In this document: one piece after another, positions 1 through 6,795 of the stretch
Layout: the number at the start of each line of letters is the position of its first letter
Position numbering within the stretch: the first letter of the stretch is position 1
NCBI GenBank assembly: GCA_008017255.1
Contig: SSHD01000142.1
Span: 1-8,169 of the forward strand
Origin: Acinetobacter sp.
GTDB lineage: Bacteria > Pseudomonadota > Gammaproteobacteria > Pseudomonadales > Moraxellaceae
Direction of reading: 5' to 3'
Length of the DNA stretch: 8,169 nucleotides
Made by a program: the position numbers and the translations under genes
Notes under the pieces: generated by a model
The model's input: only the letters and a program-made list of their open reading frames with translations
Databases searched by the model: none
Told to the model about the DNA's origin: nothing

Positions 1-700
1 AAAAGTGCATTTCCGTTCTATTGTGATTGAGCTACTGTGGTTCCTAAAAGGCGATACCAATGTTCAATACTTAAAAGAACATAAAGTCAGTATTTGGGAT
101 GAATGGGCAACCGCAGAACAAACTGCACGTTTTACTCGCCCTGAAGGTGAACTTGGGCCAGTCTATGGACACCAATGGCGTAACTTTGGGGCAACGCAAA
201 ATGCCGATGGCAGCTATAACGCCGATGGTTTTGACCAAATTGCATGGCTAGTAAATGAAATCAAAACCAATCCAAATTCACGGCGTTTAATTGTGTCGGG
301 TTGGAACCCAAAGGAAGCCGGCAAAGTGGCACTGCCACCATGCCACACCTTATTTCAGTTTTTTGTGCAAGATAACAAACTATCGTGCCAACTGTACCAA
401 CGCAGTGCCGATGTCTTTTTAGGCGTGCCGTTTAATATCGCCAGTTATGCCCTGCTCACGCACATGATTGCGCAAGTTTGCGGCTTAGGCGTGGGGGACT
501 TTGTTTGGACTGGTGGCGATACCCATTTATATGCCAATCATTTCGAGCAAGCACAACTACAGCTCAGCCGTGAACCGCTAGCACTGTGCCAATTAAAGCT
601 CAATCCAAACATCAGCAATATTTTCGAATTTAACTTTGAAGATATTGAAATTGTCGGTTATGAGTCGCACCCCGCAATTAAAGCACCAGTTGCAGTTTAA
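1..700 (+). CDS. thyA: Thymidylate synthase, 5'-truncated by the window edge
   Basis: Thymidylate synthase methylates dUMP to dTMP in the cytoplasm, using 5,10-methylene-tetrahydrofolate as carbon donor and reductant and releasing dihydrofolate. The reading frame is open from base 2 and starts inside the protein. The first residues ([20 protein letters not shown]) match the region that follows about 50 N-terminal residues in E. coli ThyA, so the true start lies upstream and the GTG at base 5 is not a start. Family motifs are clear: the active-site cysteine in PPCHTLFQF (codon 341-343), [22 protein letters not shown], the GGDTHLY dUMP-binding segment and the C-terminal IKAPVAV, whose terminal residue closes the active site in this family. 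Relative to E. coli there are small insertions around [10 protein letters not shown] and [10 protein letters not shown]. folA follows after 18 bases, pointing to a shared transcript. Identification is very secure. Confidence 0.97.
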   Translation, partial: KVHFRSIVIELLWFLKGDTNVQYLKEHKVSIWDEWATAEQTARFTRPEGELGPVYGHQWRNFGATQNADGSYNADGFDQIAWLVNEIKTNPNSRRLIVSGWNPKEAGKVALPPCHTLFQFFVQDNKLSCQLYQRSADVFLGVPFNIASYALLTHMIAQVCGLGVGDFVWTGGDTHLYANHFEQAQLQLSREPLALCQLKLNPNISNIFEFNFEDIEIVGYESHPAIKAPVAV

Positions 701-718
701 CCTTTAGAGAGATCACCT

Positions 719-1228
719 ATGGCATGGCAAGGTCACGAAGTTGTACACGTGGTTGCAATGGATCAACAACGCTGTATTGGTAAAGGCAATGCGCTGCCGT
801 GGCATCTTTCTGCCGACCTAAAACACTTTAAAGCCATTACGCAAGGCGGTGTGGTGATTATGGGGCGTAAAACCCTAGAGTCGATGGGTCGTGCGCTGCC
901 AAATCGAGTCAATTGGGTCATTACCCGAGATACCGCTTGGCGATTTGACGGCGTGAAAGTGGCGCATAGTATAGAAGCTGCACTCGATGCCGCCGTAGCA
1001 GACTTGCCTCAGGCCGAAAAAGCTGCTTTATTTATTATTGGTGGCGGTGAAATTTTCACCCAAACACTGGCAATTGCCGATCGCTTAGAACTAACCCATG
1101 TCGAACTCGATGTACAAGGCGATGCACATTATCCAAAAATTACAGCGGATTTCCGTAAAATCCATAGCGAACAGCATATCGATGAAAAAGCCAATATTCG
1201 TTTTGAGTTCGCGACTTACCTAAAATAA
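719..1228 (+). CDS. folA: Dihydrofolate reductase
   Basis: The 169-residue product is the NADPH-dependent reductase that turns dihydrofolate into tetrahydrofolate; it is the trimethoprim target. It regenerates the cofactor oxidised by ThyA, encoded just upstream. Visible motifs are VVAMDQQRCIGKGNALPWHLSADLKHFK (quoted here as its two halves: the Met20-type loop IGKGNALPWHL and the acidic active-site residue D33 in SADLKHFK), the NADPH-binding VIMGRKTLESMGRALPNR segment, and the IIGGGEIF glycine motif at residues 106-112. Length is slightly above the 159 of E. coli, with a short N-terminal extension (MAWQGHE). The start is chosen because a purine-rich AGAGAGA at 706-712 stands six bases before the ATG. 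Nothing suggests a horizontally acquired resistance dfr gene: context and composition match the neighbours, so it is the housekeeping copy. Confidence 0.96.
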   Translation: MAWQGHEVVHVVAMDQQRCIGKGNALPWHLSADLKHFKAITQGGVVIMGRKTLESMGRALPNRVNWVITRDTAWRFDGVKVAHSIEAALDAAVADLPQAEKAALFIIGGGEIFTQTLAIADRLELTHVELDVQGDAHYPKITADFRKIHSEQHIDEKANIRFEFATYLK

Positions 1229-1252
1229 CGATCACTTATATAGGGGCAGGCT

Positions 1253-2299
1253 ATGGGATCCAAAGAACTGTTGCATAGCTTAGCGCTTGCCCTGTTGCAT
1301 GGTACTTTCACCTTATTTGTGATTGCCTCTAGCCTATGGCTCTGCATGGCACTCTGGATTCAACAACCGTTGGGCAGTATTTTTAGCCGTGTGCTGATTG
1401 TACTGTGGCTGTTATTTGCGCTGAGTCTAATTGGGGTTTATATCAGCGATCATCTGGTGAGCCGCCGTACCGATTTTCTAATTTATTGTGCCGCATTCAT
1501 TGGTGCACTAAGCTGGTATTTTTCCCTCACTGCGCAGCAAGACCGCAACTGGAACCCTGAAGTTGCTGAGCAACTTAGTTATAGCAAACAAGGCGATGTC
1601 GTCACCTTGCACAATGTGCGTAATTTTAACTGGCGCACTGAGCAAGACTATGACATCCATTGGGAAGACCGCAGCTTTGACCTCAATAAAATTACCGGTG
1701 TCAATGTGATTACCTCATATTGGATGGGGCCACAAATTGCACACACCTTAGTCAGTTTCGATTTTTCCGATCAAAAACCGTTGGTATTTTCCATTGAAAT
1801 CCGCAAAGAAAAAGGTGAAGAATTTTCAACCATCGGCGGTTTTTTCCGCAAATATGAACTGAGTTTAATTGCCTCTGACGAAAAAGATTTGATTTATACC
1901 CGCAGTAATATTCGGCATGAGCAAGTGTATTTATTTCCAGTCAAAATGTCTGCCGAACATCGCAAAGCCTTATTTATTGAGTATTTAAATACTGCCGATC
2001 AACTCCGTGCCGAAGCCAAATGGTACAACTCGCTGACCAGTAACTGTACCACCCTGGTGTTTGACATGGTACAAGCCATTAGCAGCCGGCCCTTACCCAA
2101 AGATTACCGTTTATTGGCATCGGGTTACTTGCCCAATTATTTGTATGATCTCGAAGCACTGAATCAAAACTATAGCCTCGCTGAATGGTATCGCTTGGCA
2201 CACATTAACCCACGTGCCGAACAATATGCCAAGCAAACTGAGCAAAGCAGCGAATATTTTTCTAAAATCATTCGCTTAGATATTCCACAATCGCCATAA
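1253..2299 (+). CDS. Membrane protein with periplasmic DUF4105 (Lnb-like) domain
   Basis: This 348-residue protein has three predicted membrane helices (about residues 14-36, 46-66 and 73-92) and a soluble C-terminal domain (about 93-348). Arginines R71-R72 between helices 2 and 3 suit a cytoplasmic loop, so the soluble domain should face the periplasm. That domain resembles the DUF4105 family, whose Pfam entry I recall is now named after Lnb, a lipoprotein N-acyltransferase. The likely active-site residues are H164 in GPQIAHTLVSF and C265 in YNSLTSNCTTLVFD, the expected His...Cys pattern of a thiol enzyme. A strong ribosome site (AGGGGCAGG, 1242-1250) precedes the ATG, and the gene starts 24 bases after folA, so it is probably the last gene of a thyA-folA operon. 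The substrate is unknown. The family assignment comes from motif recall; the acyltransferase or hydrolase role is only inference. Confidence 0.75.
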   Translation: MGSKELLHSLALALLHGTFTLFVIASSLWLCMALWIQQPLGSIFSRVLIVLWLLFALSLIGVYISDHLVSRRTDFLIYCAAFIGALSWYFSLTAQQDRNWNPEVAEQLSYSKQGDVVTLHNVRNFNWRTEQDYDIHWEDRSFDLNKITGVNVITSYWMGPQIAHTLVSFDFSDQKPLVFSIEIRKEKGEEFSTIGGFFRKYELSLIASDEKDLIYTRSNIRHEQVYLFPVKMSAEHRKALFIEYLNTADQLRAEAKWYNSLTSNCTTLVFDMVQAISSRPLPKDYRLLASGYLPNYLYDLEALNQNYSLAEWYRLAHINPRAEQYAKQTEQSSEYFSKIIRLDIPQSP

Positions 2300-2341
2300 A
2301 CTTGAGTGCCGCACATTAACAATTCAGCGCATTTCTAGGCT

Positions 2342-2369
2342 TTTACTTTTTGCATAGTTCGATTATTTT
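2342..2369 (+). promoter_or_regulatory. Weak candidate sigma-70 promoter for msrA
   Basis: In the 104-base gap before msrA, TTTACT (2342-2347) and TATTTT (2364-2369) are separated by 16 bases; each matches the -35 or -10 consensus at four of six positions. No terminator hairpin is visible behind the preceding gene, so read-through into msrA is also possible. This is a consensus match only. Confidence 0.25.
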
Positions 2370-2403
2370 AGTAACACTAAAAAAATGACAACATGAGGGA
2401 TGT

Positions 2404-2925
2404 ATGCAACAAGCATTATTTGGGGGTGGCTGTTTTTGGTGTGTAGAAGCTGTTTTTTTGCAACTCAAAGGCGTTACACAGGTTGCGAGTGGCTATGCGG
2501 GCGGTATTGTGCAGCAGCCCAGTTATGAGCAAGTGTGTCAGGGCAACACCCAACACGCCGAAGTGGTGTTCATTGAGTTTGATGAACAACAAATCAGTTA
2601 TGCACAATTATTAAATGTGTTTTTCGCGACTCACGACCCCACTACCCTCAACCGCCAAGGCAATGACATCGGCACGCAATACCGTTCAGTGATTTTTTAT
2701 TTTAATACCGAACAACAACAGCAAGCCGAACAGTTCATACATTGTTTGGAAGATGACGGCTTAAACATCGTGACCGAACTTAGCCCCGCACCAACCTTTT
2801 ACCTTGCTGAAGCAGAACATCAAAACTTCTATGCCCGCAATCCATCGCAAGGTTATTGCAACTTTAGCATTCCACCCAAGTTGGCAAAGTTAAGCGCTAA
2901 ATTTCAAGATCTGATCAAAGTTTAA
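2404..2925 (+). CDS. msrA: Peptide-methionine (S)-S-oxide reductase MsrA
   Basis: MsrA reduces the S-epimer of methionine sulfoxide, free or in proteins, and thereby repairs oxidative damage in the cytoplasm; thioredoxin normally recycles it. The 173-residue product carries the family signature [12 protein letters not shown] at its N-terminus with catalytic C10 and a second cysteine C13. Further family segments are SGYAGG, the HAEVV stretch with an acidic active-site residue E52, [23 protein letters not shown], and [14 protein letters not shown]152 in QGYCNF is well placed to be the resolving cysteine. The protein is of the short type, lacking the N-terminal extension of E. coli MsrA, and has no fused MsrB domain or signal peptide. 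A GAGGGA ribosome site (2395-2400) supports the ATG. It converges on exbD and appears to be a single-gene unit. Confidence 0.96.
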   Translation: MQQALFGGGCFWCVEAVFLQLKGVTQVASGYAGGIVQQPSYEQVCQGNTQHAEVVFIEFDEQQISYAQLLNVFFATHDPTTLNRQGNDIGTQYRSVIFYFNTEQQQQAEQFIHCLEDDGLNIVTELSPAPTFYLAEAEHQNFYARNPSQGYCNFSIPPKLAKLSAKFQDLIKV

Positions 2926-2946
2926 CCACCACACAACTAGCGGCAT

Positions 2947-2971
2947 AAAAAAGCAACGCTTGGCGTTGCTT
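2947..2971 (-). terminator. Rho-independent terminator of tonB-exbB-exbD
   Basis: A perfect 9-bp stem (AAGCAACGC at 2951-2959 and GCGTTGCTT at 2963-2971) with a 3-base loop is followed, on the minus strand, by a run of six T (2947-2952 as A on the plus strand). It lies about 20 bases past the exbD stop. On the plus strand the hairpin also sits 26 bases after msrA but has almost no T tail, so termination of msrA there would be weaker. Confidence 0.85.
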
Positions 2972-2991
2972 TGCTATGTGTCGCGGTGTGA

Positions 2992-3396
2992 TTAATTGTC
3001 ACTCACAAAGGCTAAATCACTCAGCCCTGCATCGCTGGCACGTGCCATGACTTGCGCTACGGTATCGTACTTGGCTTCTTTATCGGCACGTAACTGTACT
3101 GTCGGCGGAGTTTGCTCCTGCCCCGCTGTTTGGAAGCGTGTTGCTAACTCATCCAAACTAATGATTTGTGCATCCCAAGCCACTTCACCATTGGCATTAA
3201 TGCTAATTGTGATTTCTTTTGGAGGTTGCGGTTGAACTGTCGCATTCGCTTTTGGCAAAGCCAATGGAATAGATGGGTTGGCAACCGTTGCCGTGACTAA
3301 AAAAATAATCATCAACACCAACATAATATCGATGAGCGGAATAAGGTTCATCTCATTCATGCCACTGTCGTGGTCTTCACCCAATTGAAAGCCCAT
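2992..3396 (-). CDS. exbD: Biopolymer transport protein ExbD
   Basis: ExbD is the small inner-membrane partner of ExbB in the proton-driven motor that energises TonB. The 134-residue protein has a short cytoplasmic N-terminus, one membrane helix (about residues 18-38, NLIPLIDIMLVLMIIFLV) and a periplasmic domain of about 95 residues. D23 in IPLIDIMLVL is the conserved membrane aspartate that carries protons in this family. The periplasmic part contains the typical TVQLRADKEAKYDTVAQVM stretch near the C-terminus. The ATG overlaps the exbB stop by one base (TAATG at 3398-3394), a classic sign of coupled translation. TolR is the nearest alternative, but the neighbours are tonB and exbB, with no tolA, tolB or pal, which favours ExbD. 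Confidence 0.93.
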   Translation of the reverse strand: MGFQLGEDHDSGMNEMNLIPLIDIMLVLMIIFLVTATVANPSIPLALPKANATVQPQPPKEITISINANGEVAWDAQIISLDELATRFQTAGQEQTPPTVQLRADKEAKYDTVAQVMARASDAGLSDLAFVSDN

Positions 3397-4019
3397 TAAG
3401 CCTGACCTCGCGCTAAACTTTGTGGTGCCGCTGCTGTGCTGTCACTTGGATTGTTGCTATCTTGCTGCAACATGGTGTCAATGAGCAAGCCGTGCGCCTG
3501 GTCTTGTAAATCATGCGCCAAACTACGGTTAAAACGTACGCAAATGTTATAAGCCAATACCGCAGGAATAGCGACCGACAGACCTAAACCAGTCATAATT
3601 AACGCCTCACCTACAGGAGTCGCCACTTGCGCCAAACCAGCTTGACCACTGGTGCCGACCGCTACCAAAGCGTGGAAAATCCCCCACACGGTACCGAACA
3701 AGCCCACAAACGGCGAAATAGAGGCGATGGTTCCGAGTACCGATACACCTTTCTCCGCTTGTATTTTTTCCGCAGAAATTTGGCGTAGTAATGCTTGCTC
3801 AGCAACTGCTTTGCGCTGCTCAAAACTCAAAGGCTGTAACTTCGCTTTAAGTGCCGCCAAAGCCTGAGCCAATTGTGTATAAGCCTGTTGTTTAAGCTGA
3901 CGTGTACCAAGTAGACGCAAAATAAAAATCGTCCACGTCGCAATCGACATCGCTAAAAGGATGAAATACAGTGTTTTACTTACTGCATCTGCATGTTGCC
4001 AATACACTGAAAAGTTCAT
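3396..4019 (-). CDS. exbB: TonB-system proton channel ExbB (MotA/TolQ/ExbB family)
   Basis: ExbB forms the multimeric proton channel around ExbD and passes energy of the proton gradient to TonB. The 207-residue product shows the family layout: a first membrane helix at about residues 16-37, a cytoplasmic loop of about 55 residues, then two helices at about 95-120 and 135-158. The hallmark SISPFVGLFGTVWGIFHAL and VGEALIMTGLGLSVAIPAVLAYN segments are both present. It has no long N-terminal periplasmic extension or signal sequence, so it is the short ExbB type. The ATG is preceded by AGGAG about eight bases upstream, a good ribosome site. tonB lies 44 bases upstream and exbD overlaps downstream, so the three subunits are made from one transcript. 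The C-terminal tail (about 185-207) is polar and rich in N, S, A and Q and is not expected to be conserved. Confidence 0.93.
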   Translation of the reverse strand: MNFSVYWQHADAVSKTLYFILLAMSIATWTIFILRLLGTRQLKQQAYTQLAQALAALKAKLQPLSFEQRKAVAEQALLRQISAEKIQAEKGVSVLGTIASISPFVGLFGTVWGIFHALVAVGTSGQAGLAQVATPVGEALIMTGLGLSVAIPAVLAYNICVRFNRSLAHDLQDQAHGLLIDTMLQQDSNNPSDSTAAAPQSLARGQA

Positions 4020-4063
4020 CTACCAACTCCTAATTCACAATATAATTCAGCTCGTTAAAGCTA

Positions 4064-4843
4064 TTATTTCTTCACCACACTCACAGCAAAAGACTGCGGT
4101 ACCGTAAAAGGCACAGGCTCGCCATTTTCTGTATAGGCTTTAAACCTTGCCGCATAAGTTTGCTTGACTGCATAGCTATCAAACTTAGTATTGCCGCTCG
4201 ACCTTGTGACTCGAACATTGGTGATTTTACCTGTACCATCGGAGGATATTTCTAGGCTCAAGATTTTTTCACCATCTTCGGGTTTAAAATAGTACGCCAC
4301 CCGATCTTGGCTAATTGCTGGTGCTCTGCTCCAAGCAATTTGCCCGATGTCTAACTTACGTGTTTTATTACGGCTTTCTTGCTCACGTGCTTGTTGCTCT
4401 TTTAAAGCCTGCTCACGTGCCTGCTGATCTCGTAACTCTTGCTCTCGCTTTAACTGATCTAATCTTTGCTTTTCCAACTCTTGCTGTTGTTTGAGCTTTT
4501 CTTGAGGGTCGTCTTGCGGCAACACTTTCGCGGCTTTTGGCACGACTTTTTGCGCAATGACCTTGGGCTCGGGTTTGGGTGGTACTTTTTTCTCAACCAC
4601 CGGTTTCGGCTCAACTTTAGGTTTAATTGGCTCAACTTGCGCAGGCGGTGGCGGTACATCTTCTTTTAGGGTTAAAAAACGCACCTTTACCGGTTTTTTT
4701 TCAATTGGCTTTAACTGCAGGGTTTGCATCTGCCCCACTGCCCACAATAGACCGACATGCCCAAGCAACACCACAGCCAAAGCAGTGATGACTTTCTTTT
4801 TCATGGGTTGAGCGGTGTTTAATGTAGTAGGAGATAGACGCAT
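4064..4843 (-). CDS. tonB: Energy transducer TonB
   Basis: TonB spans the periplasm and transmits force from ExbB-ExbD to outer-membrane receptors for siderophores and other large ligands. In the 259-residue product: a membrane anchor at about residues 17-36 (ITALAVVLLGHVGLLWAV) with H29 at the place of the conserved anchor histidine; a Pro/Lys-rich spacer at about 62-110 (VPPPPAQVEPIKPKVEPKP); a charged Gln/Glu/Arg-rich, probably helical stretch at about 113-160; and a TonB C-terminal domain at about 170-259. The charged stretch recalls TolA, but the ExbB/ExbD neighbours and the Pro/Lys spacer argue for TonB. The start is uncertain: ATG at 4843 follows an in-frame TAG three codons upstream, while M14 (ATG at 4804, MKKKVITAL) would also make a normal anchor. 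Neither has a good ribosome site. Confidence 0.9.
   Translation of the reverse strand: MRLSPTTLNTAQPMKKKVITALAVVLLGHVGLLWAVGQMQTLQLKPIEKKPVKVRFLTLKEDVPPPPAQVEPIKPKVEPKPVVEKKVPPKPEPKVIAQKVVPKAAKVLPQDDPQEKLKQQQELEKQRLDQLKREQELRDQQAREQALKEQQAREQESRNKTRKLDIGQIAWSRAPAISQDRVAYYFKPEDGEKILSLEISSDGTGKITNVRVTRSSGNTKFDSYAVKQTYAARFKAYTENGEPVPFTVPQSFAVSVVKK
4380..4469 (-). repeat. Degenerate 30-bp tandem repeat inside tonB
   Basis: The plus-strand string GCTCACGTGC occurs at 4381-4390 and again at 4411-4420, and a diverged copy (GCTCTCGCTT) at 4441-4450, giving a period of exactly 30 bases. It encodes a ten-residue repeat of the form REQxLxxQQA (about residues 133-158 of TonB) in the charged helical part. 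Its period preserves the frame. Confidence 0.6.
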
Positions 4844-4930
4844 AACAAACTAAGTACCTATATAGATGGCGACGTTTGATCAAATAAAAAAACGATTTCT
4901 TCCATCGGATAGAACAATCAAAGTGCTGCA

Positions 4931-4960
4931 ATAATAAATGAGAAGTGTTTTCATTTGCAA
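4931..4960 (-). promoter_or_regulatory. Probable sigma-70 promoter of tonB-exbB-exbD
   Basis: Read on the minus strand, TTGCAA (4960-4955) as -35 and TATTAT (4936-4931) as -10 are 18 bases apart; the -10 matches the consensus at five of six positions. Transcription would start near 4924, giving a leader of about 80 bases before the ATG at 4843. The spacer contains the Fur-like palindrome listed separately. Confidence 0.5.
4936..4956. promoter_or_regulatory. Fur-box-like operator in the tonB promoter
   Basis: AAATGAGAA (4936-4944) and TTTTCATTT (4948-4956) form an inverted repeat matching at eight of nine positions around a 3-base centre. Compared with the 7-1-7 Fur core TGATAATnATTATCA, the segment 4939-4953 matches at 10 of 14 positions. 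It fills the spacer between the proposed -35 and -10, where a bound repressor would block RNA polymerase. Iron control of tonB is well known in gamma-proteobacteria; binding of Fur here is inferred. Confidence 0.5.
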
Positions 4961-5003
4961 CTCATTTTTCAGCCTGCGGTCTAAGCATGCAAAAAATAGC
5001 CAT

Positions 5004-5032
5004 AAAAAAACACGCCATGCAGCGTGCTTTTT
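5004..5032 (-). terminator. Rho-independent terminator of purU
   Basis: CACGC (5011-5015) and GCGTG (5022-5026) pair around a 6-base loop. In the minus-strand transcript the stem extends by a G-U pair and A-U pairs and runs into seven U (5004-5010 as A on the plus strand). It lies about 30 bases past the purU stop and insulates the tonB promoter downstream. The plus-strand reading also ends in five T, but its stem is interrupted by an A-C mismatch. Confidence 0.8.
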
Positions 5033-5059
5033 CAAAGAACTTAAATACTGAGTTATGGT

Positions 5060-5923
5060 TTAGAACACTACGGTTTTATTGCCATCGACAATAATACGGT
5101 CTTCGACATGCCATTTCACTGCACGCGCCAACACATTCCGCTCTACGTCTTCACCTAGCTCGCGTAACTGTTCCACATTATAGTCGTGGCTGACTCGCTC
5201 TACATCTTGCTCAATAATTGGACCTTGATCGAGGTCGGCAGTGACATAGTGTGCGGTTGCACCAATCAATTTCACGCCTTTTTCATAGGCTTGTTTGTAA
5301 GGATTTGCCCCCACAAACGCAGGTAAGAACGAATGGTGAATATTAATGATTTTCATTTCCCAATTGGCGACAAATTCTTCACTCAAAATTTGCATATAAC
5401 GCGCCAATACCAATAAATCATTGCCTTGCATCATGTCGTGAATTTGCGCATAGGCTTGTTCTTTGTTGTCTTTATTGACTGGCACCACCGAAAATGGAAT
5501 ACCAAAATTTTCTACTGCTTCACGTAAATCTTCATGGTTGGAAATGACATGGGTAATTTCACAGGCCAATGAACCACGTGCATGCCGCCATAATAGCTCT
5601 AGTAAAGCATGGTCAACTTTAGATACCAAAATCCCGACTTTTTTCAGTTCATTGACAAAAGTCAGTTTCCACTGCATGTCATAGCGCTCTGCGACATTGG
5701 CAGCAAAGGTTTGCATCAGCGCATCTTTACGTGATTGCAAATGATCTAACTCGAACTCAACACGCATAAAATAACGCCCGCCTTGCGCTTCTGTGGCGTA
5801 TTGATCAAGTGCGGTAATGTTTGCACCTTGATGATACAAAAAGCTCGATACAGCTTGCACAATTCCAGGCTTGTCTTCGCAAGTAATCAGTAATCGTGCT
5901 GTATGGACGGTGGTTGTGTTCAT
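5060..5923 (-). CDS. purU: Formyltetrahydrofolate deformylase
   Basis: PurU hydrolyses 10-formyl-tetrahydrofolate to tetrahydrofolate and formate, balancing one-carbon pools and supplying formate for purine synthesis by the formate-dependent PurT route. The 287-residue protein has an N-terminal ACT domain (about residues 8-85, ARLLITCEDKPGIVQAV) that in E. coli senses methionine and glycine, then a formyltransferase-type domain (about 95-287). The catalytic set of the family is visible: N194 and H196 in INIHHSFLPAF and D232 in ADLDQGPII. Length agrees with the family. The ATG at 5923 places the ACT domain at the normal distance, but no clear ribosome site precedes it. The gene stands 72 bases downstream of the TetR-type gene on the same strand and ends at a hairpin, so it may be transcribed alone or partly by read-through. 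Confidence 0.96.
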   Translation of the reverse strand: MNTTTVHTARLLITCEDKPGIVQAVSSFLYHQGANITALDQYATEAQGGRYFMRVEFELDHLQSRKDALMQTFAANVAERYDMQWKLTFVNELKKVGILVSKVDHALLELLWRHARGSLACEITHVISNHEDLREAVENFGIPFSVVPVNKDNKEQAYAQIHDMMQGNDLLVLARYMQILSEEFVANWEMKIINIHHSFLPAFVGANPYKQAYEKGVKLIGATAHYVTADLDQGPIIEQDVERVSHDYNVEQLRELGEDVERNVLARAVKWHVEDRIIVDGNKTVVF

Positions 5924-5971
5924 GGAGTTAGTATCACTTATTATTAAATCGGATAAGGCGCTTCGCCGTGC

Positions 5972-6000
5972 ATTCTAGCGGTTTTTTGCAGCCGACTAAA
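5972..6000 (-). promoter_or_regulatory. Candidate promoter of purU
   Basis: On the minus strand TAGAAT (5977-5972) matches the -10 consensus at five of six positions. TTTAGT (6000-5995), 17 bases further upstream, is only a weak -35 and overlaps the stop codon of the TetR-type gene. No terminator with a T tail separates the two genes. Confidence 0.35.
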
Positions 6001-6709
6001 TAGCTGCGTGCTCATCGTCATCATTTTTCAGCTGAGACAAGCTGGCAAACAATTCCGATGGTCCGATAGATTGCAAAATTTGTTCATAGGTTTGACGGCT
6101 ATCGCCCAGTAAGTAAGGACCTTCTAAAAACACCATCTGCCGCAGCGCTTGCCAGACCCATTTTTCTTCTAAGTGACTATTGTCACTAATATGCCCCGAC
6201 ATAAATAAGAAATTCGTCCAGTTGGTCAGCACAATCCATAAGTTAATGATTAAGGCTTCAATTTCAGAATCGGTCATTTTCATTAGCCCAGCATCCACAA
6301 AGGCCCGATAAATACGCTGCCCTTGCTGCATCACCTGCCCCGAAAAACGCGGATAAATTTTGGCAAATTCCTCGTTATATTCCACCAAATGATGAATGTC
6401 GCGATGAATAAAACGATACACCCAGAGCTGATTACTGAGCACTTGGAAGTACTGCACTTTATCACTCGTGGTGAGTGGGCGTTCGGGTGGCAGCGCTAAC
6501 ATCTCCAAAGTTTCCTTTTGGTATTGCAGCGCTAATTCTTTAATAATTTCTTGTTTATTACGGAAATGATAATACAAATTGCCCGGACTAATACCGAGTT
6601 CCGCCGCAATATGATTGGTGGTGACAGAACGCTCGCCACGCTCATTAAAAAGCTGCAAACTAATTTGCAAAATACGGTCTTTGGTTTTGTTCGATTTAGC
6701 CTGCGACAT
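5996..6709 (-). CDS. TetR/AcrR-family transcriptional regulator
   Basis: TetR-family proteins are dimeric repressors that leave their operator when a small ligand binds the C-terminal domain. With the start used here the product has 237 residues: an N-terminal helix-turn-helix domain at about 8-57 (RILQISLQLFNERGERSVTT then HIAAELGISPGNLYYHFRNK, with recognition-helix signature SPGNLYYHF) and a helical ligand/dimer domain of about 180 residues with no recognisable specificity. An upstream TTG (6751) or ATG (6748) would add 13-14 residues (MYLIDNIADSWNI), but these have no ribosome site, whereas ATG at 6709 follows GGAA at a fair distance and gives a normal family N-terminus. It is divergent from an aldehyde dehydrogenase gene, and an inverted repeat lies in that dehydrogenase's promoter, so the dehydrogenase is its likely target. 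The ligand, perhaps an aldehyde or aromatic compound, is unknown. Confidence 0.9.
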   Translation of the reverse strand: MSQAKSNKTKDRILQISLQLFNERGERSVTTNHIAAELGISPGNLYYHFRNKQEIIKELALQYQKETLEMLALPPERPLTTSDKVQYFQVLSNQLWVYRFIHRDIHHLVEYNEEFAKIYPRFSGQVMQQGQRIYRAFVDAGLMKMTDSEIEALIINLWIVLTNWTNFLFMSGHISDNSHLEEKWVWQALRQMVFLEGPYLLGDSRQTYEQILQSIGPSELFASLSQLKNDDDEHAAI

Positions 6710-6766
6710 TATGTTCCAACTATCTGCTATATTATCAATAAGATACATCAAAAAAAATTAAGAAAC

Positions 6767-6795
6767 TTGACTTTTAGAGTATTTGCTCTAAAAAT
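6767..6795 (+). promoter_or_regulatory. Probable promoter of the aldehyde dehydrogenase gene
   Basis: TTGACT (6767-6772) matches the -35 consensus at five of six positions. AAAAAT (6790-6795, 17-base spacer) or TAAAAA (6789-6794, 16-base spacer) is a weaker -10, each matching four of six. Transcription would start near 6802, leaving a leader of about 30 bases before the ATG at 6831. Confidence 0.5.
6772..6793. promoter_or_regulatory. Inverted repeat, candidate TetR operator
   Basis: TTTTAGAG (6772-6779) and CTCTAAAA (6786-6793) are perfect inverted 8-base arms around TATTTG. The 22-bp element fills the spacer of the proposed dehydrogenase promoter and touches its -10. Arm length and spacing fit a dimeric TetR-type regulator, and the gene for one lies directly beside it. 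It lacks a T tail and precedes the gene, so it is not a terminator. Binding is inferred. Confidence 0.55.

Noticed and set aside
719..1228. Possible acquired trimethoprim-resistance dfr gene
   Set aside because: It sits directly behind thyA with no integron or insertion-sequence remnants, and its composition matches the neighbours, so it is the native folA.
4466..4811. Open plus-strand frames opposite tonB, rich in F, L, G and R
   Set aside because: They are the antisense image of the Pro/Lys/Gln-rich tonB coding sequence, have skewed composition and resemble no family; tonB itself is well supported.
4875..4884. Perfect 10-bp palindrome TTTGATCAAA in the tonB leader
   Set aside because: It is short and AT-rich, lies downstream of the proposed promoter and has no clear partner site; chance is a sufficient explanation.
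4701..4931. A 76-codon minus-strand frame overlapping the tonB leader and the 5' end of tonB
   Set aside because: It shares tonB DNA in another frame, its start lies at the proposed -10 element of the tonB promoter, and the product has no family features.
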